NCBI GenBank assembly: GCA_900129675.1
Contig: FSRD01000001.1
Coordinates: forward strand, 1,229,501 to 1,293,500
DNA length: 64,000 nt
Source of the DNA: Bradyrhizobium erythrophlei
Lineage (GTDB): Bacteria > Pseudomonadota > Alphaproteobacteria > Rhizobiales > Xanthobacteraceae
Direction of reading: 5' to 3'
Shown here: positions 35,657 to 43,027 of the stretch, piece by piece
Numbering within the stretch: position 1 is the first letter of the stretch
Layout: every line of letters begins with the position of its first letter
The notes under the pieces: model-generated
Seen by the model: only the letters and a program-made list of their open reading frames with translations
Told to the model about the DNA's origin: nothing
The model's database searches: none
Made by a program: the position numbers and the translations under genes

Positions 35657-36429
35657 CAGAGCGACCCTCCTTTCGCGTCGGAAGACCGCCTGTGCTCGAT
35701 CACCGCGGCCAGTGCCTTCGCCAATCCGATCGTCGGCTTCGGATCCGGGCGACGAAACGTCCCGGCGGTGGCCTTGCGCGGCTTGAGCGCGACGAGCGTC
35801 TCAGCCTGGCGCACGGCGGCCGCGGTCGGATCGACCACCGGGACCGGAATTCGATCACGGACCTTGTCTGCCAGGCCAGCCAGCGGTGCGCCGGACAAAA
35901 TGACGACATCGGCATCGTCCTTTTCGACCGCGCGGTTCGCGAGTGAAACCAGCATGTCCTCTTTCTCGGCCTGGACATTGGAAATGGACTCGAACGTGCC
36001 GTCGAGCGTGCGGATGCCGGCGCAGCGGGCATCGAGCCCGTGCATGGTGACGCATTCCTGATACCAGGGCGCCAGCGCGCGAGCGAACGTCACGATGGAA
36101 AACCGGCGACCCAGCATACAGGCTGTCAGCATCGCCGCTTCGGCAAGGCCGACGACCGGAATATCGAACAACTCTCGCGCCCCGAACAGGCCGGGATCTC
36201 CAAACGCTGCGATGATCGCGGCGTCGACGCTGGAATCGGCCGCAGCCAGCATTTCGAGCGCAATCGCGCCGCCGATCTGTGCTTCGGCCCGGGTGGCGAT
36301 ATAGGGCACGCCGCGCTCGGCGGTCGCTGCAACCAGTTCGGTCCCCGGCGAAATGACCTTTGTGCCGGCGCTATAGAGCAGATCGGTCACGGCGCGGGTG
36401 GTGTTGGGATTGAGCAGCAGGATCTTCAC
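35656..36429 (-). CDS. Asp/Glu/hydantoin racemase-like protein without the catalytic cysteines
   Basis: The 257-residue protein has the racemase superfamily frame MKILLLNPNTTRAVTDLLYS, then DAAIIAAFGDPGLFGARE, PVVGLAEAAMLTACMLG and DVVILSGAPLAGLADKV. Hydantoin racemases carry two catalytic Cys in CFGDPG and GCAGM. Here the first is Ala75, and the second motif reads SGAPLAG with no Cys. Two-base racemisation as in known enzymes is therefore unlikely. It may have another activity or use other residues. Its stop overlaps the start of the amidohydrolase gene, and its start overlaps the GntR stop, so it belongs to the cassette. Confidence 0.8.
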   Translation of the reverse strand: MKILLLNPNTTRAVTDLLYSAGTKVISPGTELVAATAERGVPYIATRAEAQIGGAIALEMLAAADSSVDAAIIAAFGDPGLFGARELFDIPVVGLAEAAMLTACMLGRRFSIVTFARALAPWYQECVTMHGLDARCAGIRTLDGTFESISNVQAEKEDMLVSLANRAVEKDDADVVILSGAPLAGLADKVRDRIPVPVVDPTAAAVRQAETLVALKPRKATAGTFRRPDPKPTIGLAKALAAVIEHRRSSDAKGGSL

Positions 36430-37235
36430 GGACTGGCCTTTCTCGTCATTGCGGCCCGGACATTGCGCGGCGGTTTCGCGGCATCCGCATCGTCCGCCTG
36501 CATCGGCAGCGCACTGGCCACGACCTCACCGGTGCGGCGGACATGGTGCCCAAGCAATTGTCCTGCACGGCTGGCGTCGCCAGCCTTGAGGGCTTTCAGA
36601 ATCTCCTGATGATCGCGTACCGATTCATCCCATCGTCCGAGAACCGACAGGCCAAAGAAGCGCGCGCGCTCCGCGCGCGGCAGCAACACGTCATGGGTGG
36701 CCTTCAGCACGCCGTTGCGGGCAAAACCGACGATGGCGCGGTGAATTTGCTGGTTGATCTCAAAATAGTGACGCATTTCGCCGCGGCCGTGATGCCATTC
36801 GATGCTGGCCTGCAGCGCCTCGAGCTGCTCCAGATCGCGCGGCTCCATCCGTGTTGCGGCGAGTTCCGCCGCGCATCTTTCGATGCCGCTCAGCGCCTCG
36901 AACAGTTCGGTCAATTCGTCACGCCGCAGCGGCGCGACGATGGCAGTTCGGTTAAGGCGAAGCTCGACCAGACCTTCGGATGCCAATTGCTTCAGGGCTT
37001 CGCGCAACGGCGTCCGCGAGACCCCGAGCGCATCGGACAGATCGGCTTCAAGCAATTGTTGTCCGGGCGCGAAATCGCCGCGGACGATCAACAGACGAAG
37101 CCGTGTCGCGGCCCGCTCATGGAGGCCGGTTCGCGGCACACGGAGCAGCCGTCGCGGAAGCGCCGCCACATCCCGTGGCCGCTTGGGCCGGGTCTTGGCC
37201 TTGGTCCCGATCGCGGTCGATTTCGTACGGTTCAT
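36426..37235 (-). CDS. GntR family regulator (FCD domain)
   Basis: The 269-residue protein has a basic N-terminal extension, then a winged helix-turn-helix (LLEADLSDALGVSRTPLREA, followed by LKQLASEGLVEL) and a C-terminal helical FCD ligand domain (SGIERCAAELAATRMEPRDL, HRAIVGFARN). FadR/FCD regulators usually repress catabolic genes until an organic acid binds. It overlaps its neighbours by 4 bp on each side, so it is co-transcribed with the cassette it probably controls. A TTGTATACGA box upstream of the MFS gene (39461-39470) is a plausible operator. Confidence 0.88.
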   Translation of the reverse strand: MNRTKSTAIGTKAKTRPKRPRDVAALPRRLLRVPRTGLHERAATRLRLLIVRGDFAPGQQLLEADLSDALGVSRTPLREALKQLASEGLVELRLNRTAIVAPLRRDELTELFEALSGIERCAAELAATRMEPRDLEQLEALQASIEWHHGRGEMRHYFEINQQIHRAIVGFARNGVLKATHDVLLPRAERARFFGLSVLGRWDESVRDHQEILKALKAGDASRAGQLLGHHVRRTGEVVASALPMQADDADAAKPPRNVRAAMTRKASP

Positions 37236-38026
37236 GACGATTGGTGCCTTTGAGCATCCCGGGGACGATCCACGAGCGGGCTCGCGGGACCCGCGAGACC
37301 AGGCGTCGTGAACAAGCTACCCCAGCCCTGGATACGCCGCGGATCTATTCCGGCTGCGATCAAGCACGCCCACAGCGTTACCGCAATCGAATCGAATACC
37401 GGGACTCCGAGCTGCTGTTCCAGACGATGCGCCACGCCGGCGCCGCGCATGTTGGTGCAGACCACGGCTACGGCGTCGCAGCCCTCACGCACGACGTCTT
37501 CGATCAAGCCGGCCACCTCGGCTTCCGGCACTTCCGCGAATGAAAAATTGTCCCGCAGCGAAAGGTGCCGCTCCGCGACACACTGCAGTCCTTCGGAGCC
37601 CCAGTTGGCAATGATCTTGTCCTGGACTTCCCTGCGATAGGGCGTCACCAGTCCGATGCGCGTGGTCCCGAGGCGCCGGAACAGATCGCGATAGGCGAGC
37701 ACGGTGGTGCACGCGCGGATGCCGGTCACCTCGGTTATACGTTCGCACAAGCGCTCGTCCCGCTCGAACCCCAGCCAGCTTGCCGATGTTCCGTTCCAGG
37801 CAATGATGTCGACTTTGGCATGCGCCAGAAGCTCTGCCGCACGCAGGATTTCACTGTCGTCGAATTGGCGCAACGCGGTTTCCGACAAGGCGATTTCAGT
37901 GACCTTGAAGCGCGAGAAATGCACCGAGATATCCGTACCGCCGGCCAGCATCGCGTTGGTGATCGGCTCAAGCGCGGTGTTGGACGATGGGGTCAGCATA
38001 CCGAGACGGACCGGCCGCGTGATCAT
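37232..38026 (-). CDS. Arylmalonate decarboxylase/maleate isomerase-like protein
   Basis: The 264-residue protein belongs to the Asp/Glu racemase superfamily. It begins VRLGMLTPSSNTALEPIT; the first active-site loop is NGTSAS (78-83) without cysteine, and the second is VVCTNMRGAG with Cys190. One cysteine plus a GTSxS loop resembles arylmalonate decarboxylase, while CTNxR resembles maleate isomerase (which has two Cys). It could isomerise or decarboxylate an unsaturated or malonate-type dicarboxylate. The ATG at 38024-38026 is preferred to one four codons upstream because of its AGG spacing. It overlaps the GntR start by 4 bp. Confidence 0.78.
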   Translation of the reverse strand: MITRPVRLGMLTPSSNTALEPITNAMLAGGTDISVHFSRFKVTEIALSETALRQFDDSEILRAAELLAHAKVDIIAWNGTSASWLGFERDERLCERITEVTGIRACTTVLAYRDLFRRLGTTRIGLVTPYRREVQDKIIANWGSEGLQCVAERHLSLRDNFSFAEVPEAEVAGLIEDVVREGCDAVAVVCTNMRGAGVAHRLEQQLGVPVFDSIAVTLWACLIAAGIDPRRIQGWGSLFTTPGLAGPASPLVDRPRDAQRHQSS

Positions 38027-38086
38027 ACAAAGCCTCATGACTATGAACCCGGTGGGGCGGTCATCTCCACCCCACCGATACCGTGT

Positions 38087-39391
38087 TCAGACCGGCAATT
38101 TGCGACTGTAATCGATCAAGGTCGAACAGATCAGCAGCGCAACGCCGGCGGCGGCAAAGTACATCAACGCCAGGAAGTAGGATCCGGTAGCCTGAACGAT
38201 GAAGCCGACGATCAGCGGCGTCAGGATGCCGGCAATGTTGCCGCCGAGATTCATGCACCCGCCGAGGAATCCGGATTTTCCGCGACCCGCGAGCGCGGAG
38301 GGAATGGCCCAATACATCCCGCACCAGCGCAGGAAAAACAGGGTGGCGGACAGCAACACCACGACGGCGACCGGATCTGTCACATAGGCCACGAAGAAGA
38401 TCGATATCGTGGCTAATATGGCGGCAATGCCGAACAAGGTCCGGAATACCAGGTTTGGCGAACCTCCGCGGCTCCGCCAGAAGTCACCAATCCAGCCGCC
38501 GGCCAGTTCGCCGACAAAGCCGGAGAAGAATATGATGAAGGAAGCACCGCCCAGCGTCTTGATGTCAAAGTGGTGAACCTTGAACAGATAGGTCGGCATC
38601 CAGGTCAGCAAGCCATAGAAGGTGGTGTTGAAGAACATCCAGCCGAGGCACATGCACCAGACCGAGCGGTACCGGAAGTAGGACATCCAGCTTCCGCCGC
38701 GCGACGCCGGGGTGGCTGCGTCTTCCAGCGCGTGCGACTGTTCGATGTAACGCGCCTCCGCTTCGTTGACTGACGGATGCTCCCGCGGCGCGTTGCGAAT
38801 GTAATACCAGGCCAGCAGTCCGCACAGCATGGTTCCGACACCGGCGATGACGAAAGCGATGCGCCAGGAATTGAAGGCTGCAATCAGCCACGCGATCACG
38901 ATCGAGCCCAGTGCCGCGCCCAGCGGTGCGCCACCGTCGAGGAGCGTCGCACCGCGCCCCCGCTCGGTCTGCGTCATCCAGATGGCATTGAGCTTGCCGC
39001 CCGCGGGATAAATCGGCGCTTCCGACGCACCCAGTCCAAGCCGGGTCAACAGCAACACCGGCCAGTTCGTGGCCGCCGCCGCAATCGCCTGGAACGCTCC
39101 CCAGAAAATCGTCGCCGATGCGATGACGATTCGCGGCTTGAAACGATCCGCAAGCATGCCGCCTGGAACCTGCATGAACGCGTAGGTCCAGAAGAACGAG
39201 CTGAGAATCAAGCCCTGCATCGCAGGATCGAGATCGAATTCCTTGGAGATCAGCGGCATCGCGACCGAGAGCGACGCGCGGTCGATATAGTTGATCGAGA
39301 TCAGAAACAGCATCAGAAAAAAAATCTTCCAACGAACACCGGTTGGTTTGGCTACGTCGGTCGCTGCGACGGCTGAGATTGTATTGCTCAT
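38087..39391 (-). CDS. MFS transporter, anion:cation symporter type
   Basis: The 434-residue protein has about twelve membrane segments. It shows INYIDRASLSVAMPLISKEF, then the motif FMQVPGGMLADRFKPRIVIA and a central loop EHPSVNEAEARYIEQSHALE, typical of glucarate/hexuronate/phthalate-type symporters. The ATG at 39389-39391 follows TTGGAGAG. It is the first gene of the leftward cassette and presumably imports the carboxylate or cyclic amide that the following enzymes consume. Confidence 0.88.
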   Translation of the reverse strand: MSNTISAVAATDVAKPTGVRWKIFFLMLFLISINYIDRASLSVAMPLISKEFDLDPAMQGLILSSFFWTYAFMQVPGGMLADRFKPRIVIASATIFWGAFQAIAAAATNWPVLLLTRLGLGASEAPIYPAGGKLNAIWMTQTERGRGATLLDGGAPLGAALGSIVIAWLIAAFNSWRIAFVIAGVGTMLCGLLAWYYIRNAPREHPSVNEAEARYIEQSHALEDAATPASRGGSWMSYFRYRSVWCMCLGWMFFNTTFYGLLTWMPTYLFKVHHFDIKTLGGASFIIFFSGFVGELAGGWIGDFWRSRGGSPNLVFRTLFGIAAILATISIFFVAYVTDPVAVVVLLSATLFFLRWCGMYWAIPSALAGRGKSGFLGGCMNLGGNIAGILTPLIVGFIVQATGSYFLALMYFAAAGVALLICSTLIDYSRKLPV

Positions 39392-39460
39392 TATTCTCTC
39401 CAATTACCGGCAATCGAAGTCTGGTTTATTTGGCGCGTATCAGCAATCATTTTTTGTATG

Positions 39461-39480
39461 TTGTATACGATATCGTGTAA
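39461..39480. promoter_or_regulatory. Candidate GntR operator upstream of the MFS gene
   Basis: TTGTATACGATATCGTGTAA contains TTGTATACGA, close to the TNGTnnnACNA pattern of FadR-type GntR operators, fused to the 10-bp palindrome ACGATATCGT. It lies about 70-90 bp before the MFS start codon in AT-rich DNA, where the cassette promoter should be. The GntR gene within the same cassette is the obvious partner. The assignment rests on position and motif only. Confidence 0.45.
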
Positions 39481-39627
39481 CTGATTGATACTATTCGGCT
39501 ATTTTGTCGTACAAATTGACGGGTTCGGGTCTGTGCCTGGTGTCTGGCAATCGCTCTGCCGGATGGGTTTCGCGCGGCCGAACCGCCAACCAGTGGGCGA
39601 CGGCTGTGCTAGGTTGCGGGCCATGCG

Positions 39628-39669
39628 GCGCGACAATCAAGATGCGTGTTCCCATCCAGATTGTCGCGC
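39628..39669. repeat. Inverted-repeat hairpin within a dispersed intergenic sequence
   Basis: The 11-bp arms GCGCGACAATC (39628-39638) and GATTGTCGCGC (39659-39669) are perfect inverses with a 20-bp loop. The surrounding segment (about 39530-39700) has no conserved frame, and sequences like it recur between genes in Bradyrhizobium, so it is probably a non-coding dispersed repeat. It should not be confused with the TTGTCG-N6-CGACAA sites, whose arms are in the opposite order and closer. Confidence 0.5.
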
Positions 39670-39730
39670 TACAGGGCCATCTCGTTCGCCTGCGTAGCGT
39701 GCGGGGGAAAACAACAAAATTCGCGCGTGT

Positions 39731-39907
39731 AGCGCGCTTCCCAAGCTGGCCGAAGAGGTTCTTGCTCTGACCAAGGTCAACTGGAACACCACCCAGTTTG
39801 ACCAGAAACATCCGGCTCCCATCAAGGCAGCCCGCGAAGTCGGGCGCATTCTCAAGCATATCGAATATGGGGTACCGACCTCGCCGGATTTCCGAAAATA
39901 CACCTAA
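39731..39907 (+). pseudogene. C-terminal remnant of a prokaryotic Argonaute (PIWI domain)
   Basis: The plus strand reads PKLAEEVLALTKVNWNTTQF, then DQKHPAPIKAAREVGRILKH, ending SPDFRKYT at the TAA at 39905-39907. This is the closing pattern of bacterial PIWI domains (LTKxNWNxxxF, two or three residues, PxTLxxAxxVGxIL..., final tyrosine-containing tail). Only the last 59 codons remain; a stop lies just upstream in frame, and the rest of the protein is absent. The identification is by recall of that motif. A structure-based profile search would settle it. Confidence 0.5.
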
Positions 39908-40017
39908 ACCTGAATCGAACGAATGGCGTGCTGTCGTGAGCGTTCAAAGGTCCGCGACCGCGGCAGTTCTAAGCGTCGGGTAGCGCCGTCGATACCGGAT
40001 AACCGACGCTGTAAATC

Positions 40018-40082
40018 GAGTTCGCTGTTTTATTCTGAATGGTGGAAATTTGGCGCGCCACTCAGAATAAAACTACGAACTC
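40018..40082. repeat. Hairpin made of two opposed copies of the 25-bp repeat
   Basis: Left arm 40018-40042 (GAGTTCGCTGTTTTATTCTG then AATGG) and right arm 40058-40082 (CCACTCAGAATAAAACTACG then AACTC) pair at 22 of 25 positions around a 15-bp loop. The right arm is a direct repeat of 33096-33120 with similar flanks, while the left arm is its inverse. AT-rich DNA follows (TTGAAAATAACTATATAATT, 40092-40111), which could pass for a promoter, although the downstream gene is on the other strand. It looks like the fused ends of a transposon-like element. Confidence 0.75.
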
Positions 40083-40279
40083 TTATATTATTGAAAATAA
40101 CTATATAATTTCGTTTCGTCTGAATGGGATGCTCTAATGAGTGGCCGCTTTGCGCGGCCAATAGCGGTCGTCCCGACAAGGACGCGATTGATCCATCTCG
40201 GACATCAGATGGCTGAATGCAGGCGGATGTAGCGCGCGTACCCGTTATCCGTTGAGGCGAATTAACGGAGGAGCCTCTT

Positions 40280-41206
40280 TCATCCGCAATTCGACAGCAT
40301 CTTCTGGAGTATCGCCTCGACCGAGTGAGGCGAAATCCCAAGTTCAAAAAATCCAGGCATCTGCGGCGATGACACGGTGTCGATTTGCATCAGTTCCACC
40401 TGATTGCGCGTGAGAAGCGGACTCGGGAGCATTTCGGAGGCCCATGCGAGTGCATGCCAAACGGCAAACGGGATTGGAACCAGTAGGGGCGCAAGGCCAG
40501 CGTGATGCGCAACGGCTCTGAGAAACTCCTCGTAGGAGTAGACGCGAGGGCCGCCGAACTCGAAGATCGTTGAGGGCGTCTCCGTTCGCTGCATGGTCCG
40601 ACCAATCGCCTCCGCAACGTCTTCCACATAGGCCGGTTGCAATCTGGTCCGGCCGCGGCCGAACATCGGATAGATTGGAAGCTGGCGAAGGAGCTCGAGG
40701 ATGGTGGTGAGAAACGCGTCGTCCGGTCCGAACATCACAGCCGGGCGGACGAAAAGTGCATCGGCGAACGTTGCCCGGACCGCCAGTTCGCCTTCGCCGC
40801 GCTTTCGGATGTAGCGGGATGGCGAGGCAGCATCGGCTCCGATTCCTGAAACGTGAACAAGCCGTTCGACTCCGGCCCGGTGCGCTTGGGCTGCTACCCG
40901 TTGAGCCGACTCGACGTGAACGGAATGAAAAGTCTCCTGGCCGCGCTCGAGGTAAAGGCTGACCGCATTTACAACGCCGTAGGCACCGGCCAGCGCATCC
41001 GCGACCGATCGCTCGTCGTGAATGTTGGCCTCTACGGATTGGAGTTGCGGATCATCAGGACCAAACTGTCTGTGTCCCCGATCCGGATGCCTTGACGCGA
41101 TCCGGACGGGAAATTCGCGATAGCGCAGATGCCGAACGATGCGGCGGCCGAGAAAGCCGGTTCCGCCGAACACGGTGACGGTGCGACCGTTCGTTGCCAC
41201 CATCAT
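40280..41206 (-). CDS. NDUFA9-like NAD(P)-binding atypical SDR
   Basis: The 308-residue protein begins TVTVFGGTGFLGRRIVRHLR, the glycine-rich loop of extended or atypical SDRs, and continues with GVVNAVSLYLERGQETFHSV, VERLVHVSGIGADAASPSRY, IRKRGEGELAVR and FVRPAVMFGPDDAFL. This pattern is that of the complex I NDUFA9 subunit family, found in bacteria as free-standing proteins. The function there is uncertain; quinone- or lipid-linked roles have been suggested. The start codon lies 3 bp after the stop of the pterin dehydratase remnant, so the genes were one operon with the cupin gene. Confidence 0.82.
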   Translation of the reverse strand: MMVATNGRTVTVFGGTGFLGRRIVRHLRYREFPVRIASRHPDRGHRQFGPDDPQLQSVEANIHDERSVADALAGAYGVVNAVSLYLERGQETFHSVHVESAQRVAAQAHRAGVERLVHVSGIGADAASPSRYIRKRGEGELAVRATFADALFVRPAVMFGPDDAFLTTILELLRQLPIYPMFGRGRTRLQPAYVEDVAEAIGRTMQRTETPSTIFEFGGPRVYSYEEFLRAVAHHAGLAPLLVPIPFAVWHALAWASEMLPSPLLTRNQVELMQIDTVSSPQMPGFFELGISPHSVEAILQKMLSNCG

Positions 41207-41209
41207 GAC

Positions 41210-41485
41210 TCAAGTCGCCAGTTCATGTCGGAGCTTCTCGCAGCTAGTGATGAGGAACCCTTCCGGGCGATCGAGCAACCGATCAATCTTGCTCGCCATG
41301 ATGAAGTCGTTCTCATGGAGTCCTTTGATTTTCTTGGTGCTCAGAGAGACAGTCGCACAACCCCAGCCGAAGCTGATGTCGGGGTAAAAGCCTGCTGTCT
41401 CGGCAAGCTCACCGACTTCCTGAATAAGTCCGTCCGCTTCCCGGAAATTGTGGAATCGAACGGTCCTCTGGATGCGGTGGGGCGC
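41210..41485 (-). pseudogene. 4a-hydroxytetrahydrobiopterin dehydratase (PCD), N-terminally truncated
   Basis: The frame reads HRIQRTVRFHNFREADGLIQ, ELAETAGFYPDISFGWGCAT and KGLHENDFIMASKIDRLLDR. These match the PCD family (IxRxFxFxdFxxA, then HHPDI, then GLTENDF). The usual HHPD is FYPD here. No ATG, GTG or TTG precedes the conserved part before a stop, and the cupin gene ends only some ten bases upstream. A deletion appears to have removed the first 20-25 codons and joined the remainder to the cupin gene. It would have recycled pterin cofactor. Confidence 0.7.
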
Positions 41486-41495
41486 CCGCCGTTAG

Positions 41496-42248
41496 CTATT
41501 GTTCCTTTGCTGGTGCGCCCGGAAGCACGGCTGCCACACCTTCCGGATTGATGTTGAAGACCAAGAATGTCAAAGGCTCGTTGCCCGGGTTTCCCCATTG
41601 GTGCACGAGGGTAGACGGTTCATAGATCAAAGAACCCGGTCCCCTTGCTTCTGTCTTACCGCCGATCGTGTTCGCACCGGTGCCGGAGATGATAAAGTAT
41701 AGGGCCGCGCCTGACCGATGGTGCGGTGGGTTCGAGGGCATCCGCGCCGGAAATGTGACTCGCGTGAGATTGAGATCATAACCGCCTGGCTTCAGGTCGG
41801 GGATCGGTTTCGCTGTGCGATACAGTTCTCTTACGGCGGTAGGTGCCGTCTCGGCAGGCCGACCCAAGTCCACAGCGGGAGCAAGGAAGAAGTGGAGGAA
41901 AGTCGATGGGCCTCCGCTACCCGCCGTTAGCGCAACGGTCTTTCCGCCGGCGATGAACAGCCCCTCTCCGGCGTTGAGCATTTTGGTTTCGCCACCGAGC
42001 GCGACCTCGGTCGATCCTGACATCTGGTAAAGGATGCCGTTGGCCGCCGAGACGCTGCTCCTCTCGCCCGGCTGAAGAGTGATGCTCACCGCTTTGAAAT
42101 GGAGCGGCACGTCTGTAACGGTCGGCAGTTTGGTTGCGGCGATCACTGCTCGTGTAATTGCCGGTGGAGCGGCGGTGGTTTGTGCGGCCCCGGAGGCGGG
42201 AAGTGCCATCGCGCCGAGCAACAGTAGTCCGGTTGTCCTGAACTGCAT
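41496..42248 (-). CDS. Secreted two-part cupin domain protein
   Basis: The 250-residue protein has a signal peptide (MQFRTTGLLLLGAMALPASG, then AAQ) and two cupin-like halves, the second with PHHRSGAALYFIISGTGANT and TLVHQWGNPGNEPLTFLVFN. It is probably exported to the periplasm. His residues in the second half could bind a metal, while the first half (LYQMSGSTEVALGG) has few candidates. The ATG at 42246-42248 follows GGGAGGCAATC. The first 26 codons plus upstream DNA are duplicated at 5618-5804. No substrate is evident. Confidence 0.8.
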   Translation of the reverse strand: MQFRTTGLLLLGAMALPASGAAQTTAAPPAITRAVIAATKLPTVTDVPLHFKAVSITLQPGERSSVSAANGILYQMSGSTEVALGGETKMLNAGEGLFIAGGKTVALTAGSGGPSTFLHFFLAPAVDLGRPAETAPTAVRELYRTAKPIPDLKPGGYDLNLTRVTFPARMPSNPPHHRSGAALYFIISGTGANTIGGKTEARGPGSLIYEPSTLVHQWGNPGNEPLTFLVFNINPEGVAAVLPGAPAKEQ

Positions 42249-42360
42249 GATTGCCTCCCAGGTTCAGCGGATCATCGGAGCACGATACGCTCTCCCAGCG
42301 CCTCTTGGAATGGCAGGCCGCCTCGAGCGGCTATTGGATGGAAACCGGGAGCAAAGGCCG
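42171..42360 (-). repeat. Source copy of the duplicated segment (inverted copy at 5618-5804)
   Basis: This block spans the last codons of the ferritin-like gene, the intergenic gap and the start of the cupin gene. The other copy lies in opposite orientation about 36.5 kb away and ends where a transposase remnant begins. Here the sequence continues into a complete cupin gene, so this is the original and the distant piece is the derivative. Confidence 0.85.
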
Positions 42361-43008
42361 AGCGAACAGCGAGCGCAGCCATGCCAGCCGCGCGATAGCC
42401 TTTTCCGCCAAGCCTTGCAGCAGGACGACCTGGGTCTGATCGTCGGAATGTTCGGCGCTCTCAAGATAGCCGTCGACCAGCGTTTCCGAGATCGTCTCCG
42501 CGTCGCGGTGTTCGAGTGAAACCGGGAATTTCCCGATGCCCTCGGCTTTCTCGGACATCTGCATCGTCTCTTCAACAAGTTCCCGTGTGCGGGCCGCTGC
42601 CGCCCCGACGAGACCGCGTTCCAGGTCGGCAAGCTGCACTGCGACACGGAGTTCCAGTGCGCGCGCATCGACCTGCATCACGGCCGTATCGCCGCGCCCC
42701 CTCCGTTCGGTTTGCTCATGCTCCCTGTGATAGGCGCGACGCCGTTCCTTCCTCAGTGTTGAGACATGTCCGAGCTCCTCGCGCGCCATGGCTTCGGCGG
42801 CCTGCTTGATCTCGGAATCCTGGGAATAGGCAGCGACGTAGGACCAGAATGCGAAGGCGCGCTCCTCGTTGCGAACCGCCATGGCCAACGCGCGGTAGGG
42901 AGTCGTCAGCCGAGAGGTTCCGATCTCCCTTGCCGTCTCGGCATCGAAGGTTTCGGGTGCCTCCCATCGGACCAGCGCCGGATCCGGCAACACGTCCGCC
43001 AGCTCCAC
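42331..43008 (-). pseudogene. Ferritin-like (rubrerythrin-type) protein missing its N-terminal part
   Basis: The frame reads DPALVRWEAPETFDAETARE, ALAMAVRNEERAFAFWSYVA and EAMAREELGHVSTLRKERRR, matching the second half of four-helix ferritin-like proteins whose carboxylates and ExxH motif (EELGH) bind two irons. Family members have roughly 80 more residues at the N-terminus with the first pair of iron ligands; these are missing. Upstream of about 43020 the frame turns into integrase tail sequence read in another frame. A GTG at 43006-43008 could start a shortened product, but it would lack half the metal site. Confidence 0.65.
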
Positions 43009-43027
43009 GCTTTGGGTTTCGTTTTTT

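Noticed and set aside
34526..36061. Plus-strand frame of 511 codons opposite the amidohydrolase and racemase-like genes
   Set aside because: It spans two real genes on the other strand and has no recognisable domain.
39628..39669. Fourth Crp-type operator
   Set aside because: It contains CGACAAT and ATTGTCG, but in the reverse order and 20 bp apart, so it is a hairpin of a dispersed repeat rather than the TTGTCG-N6-CGACAA site.
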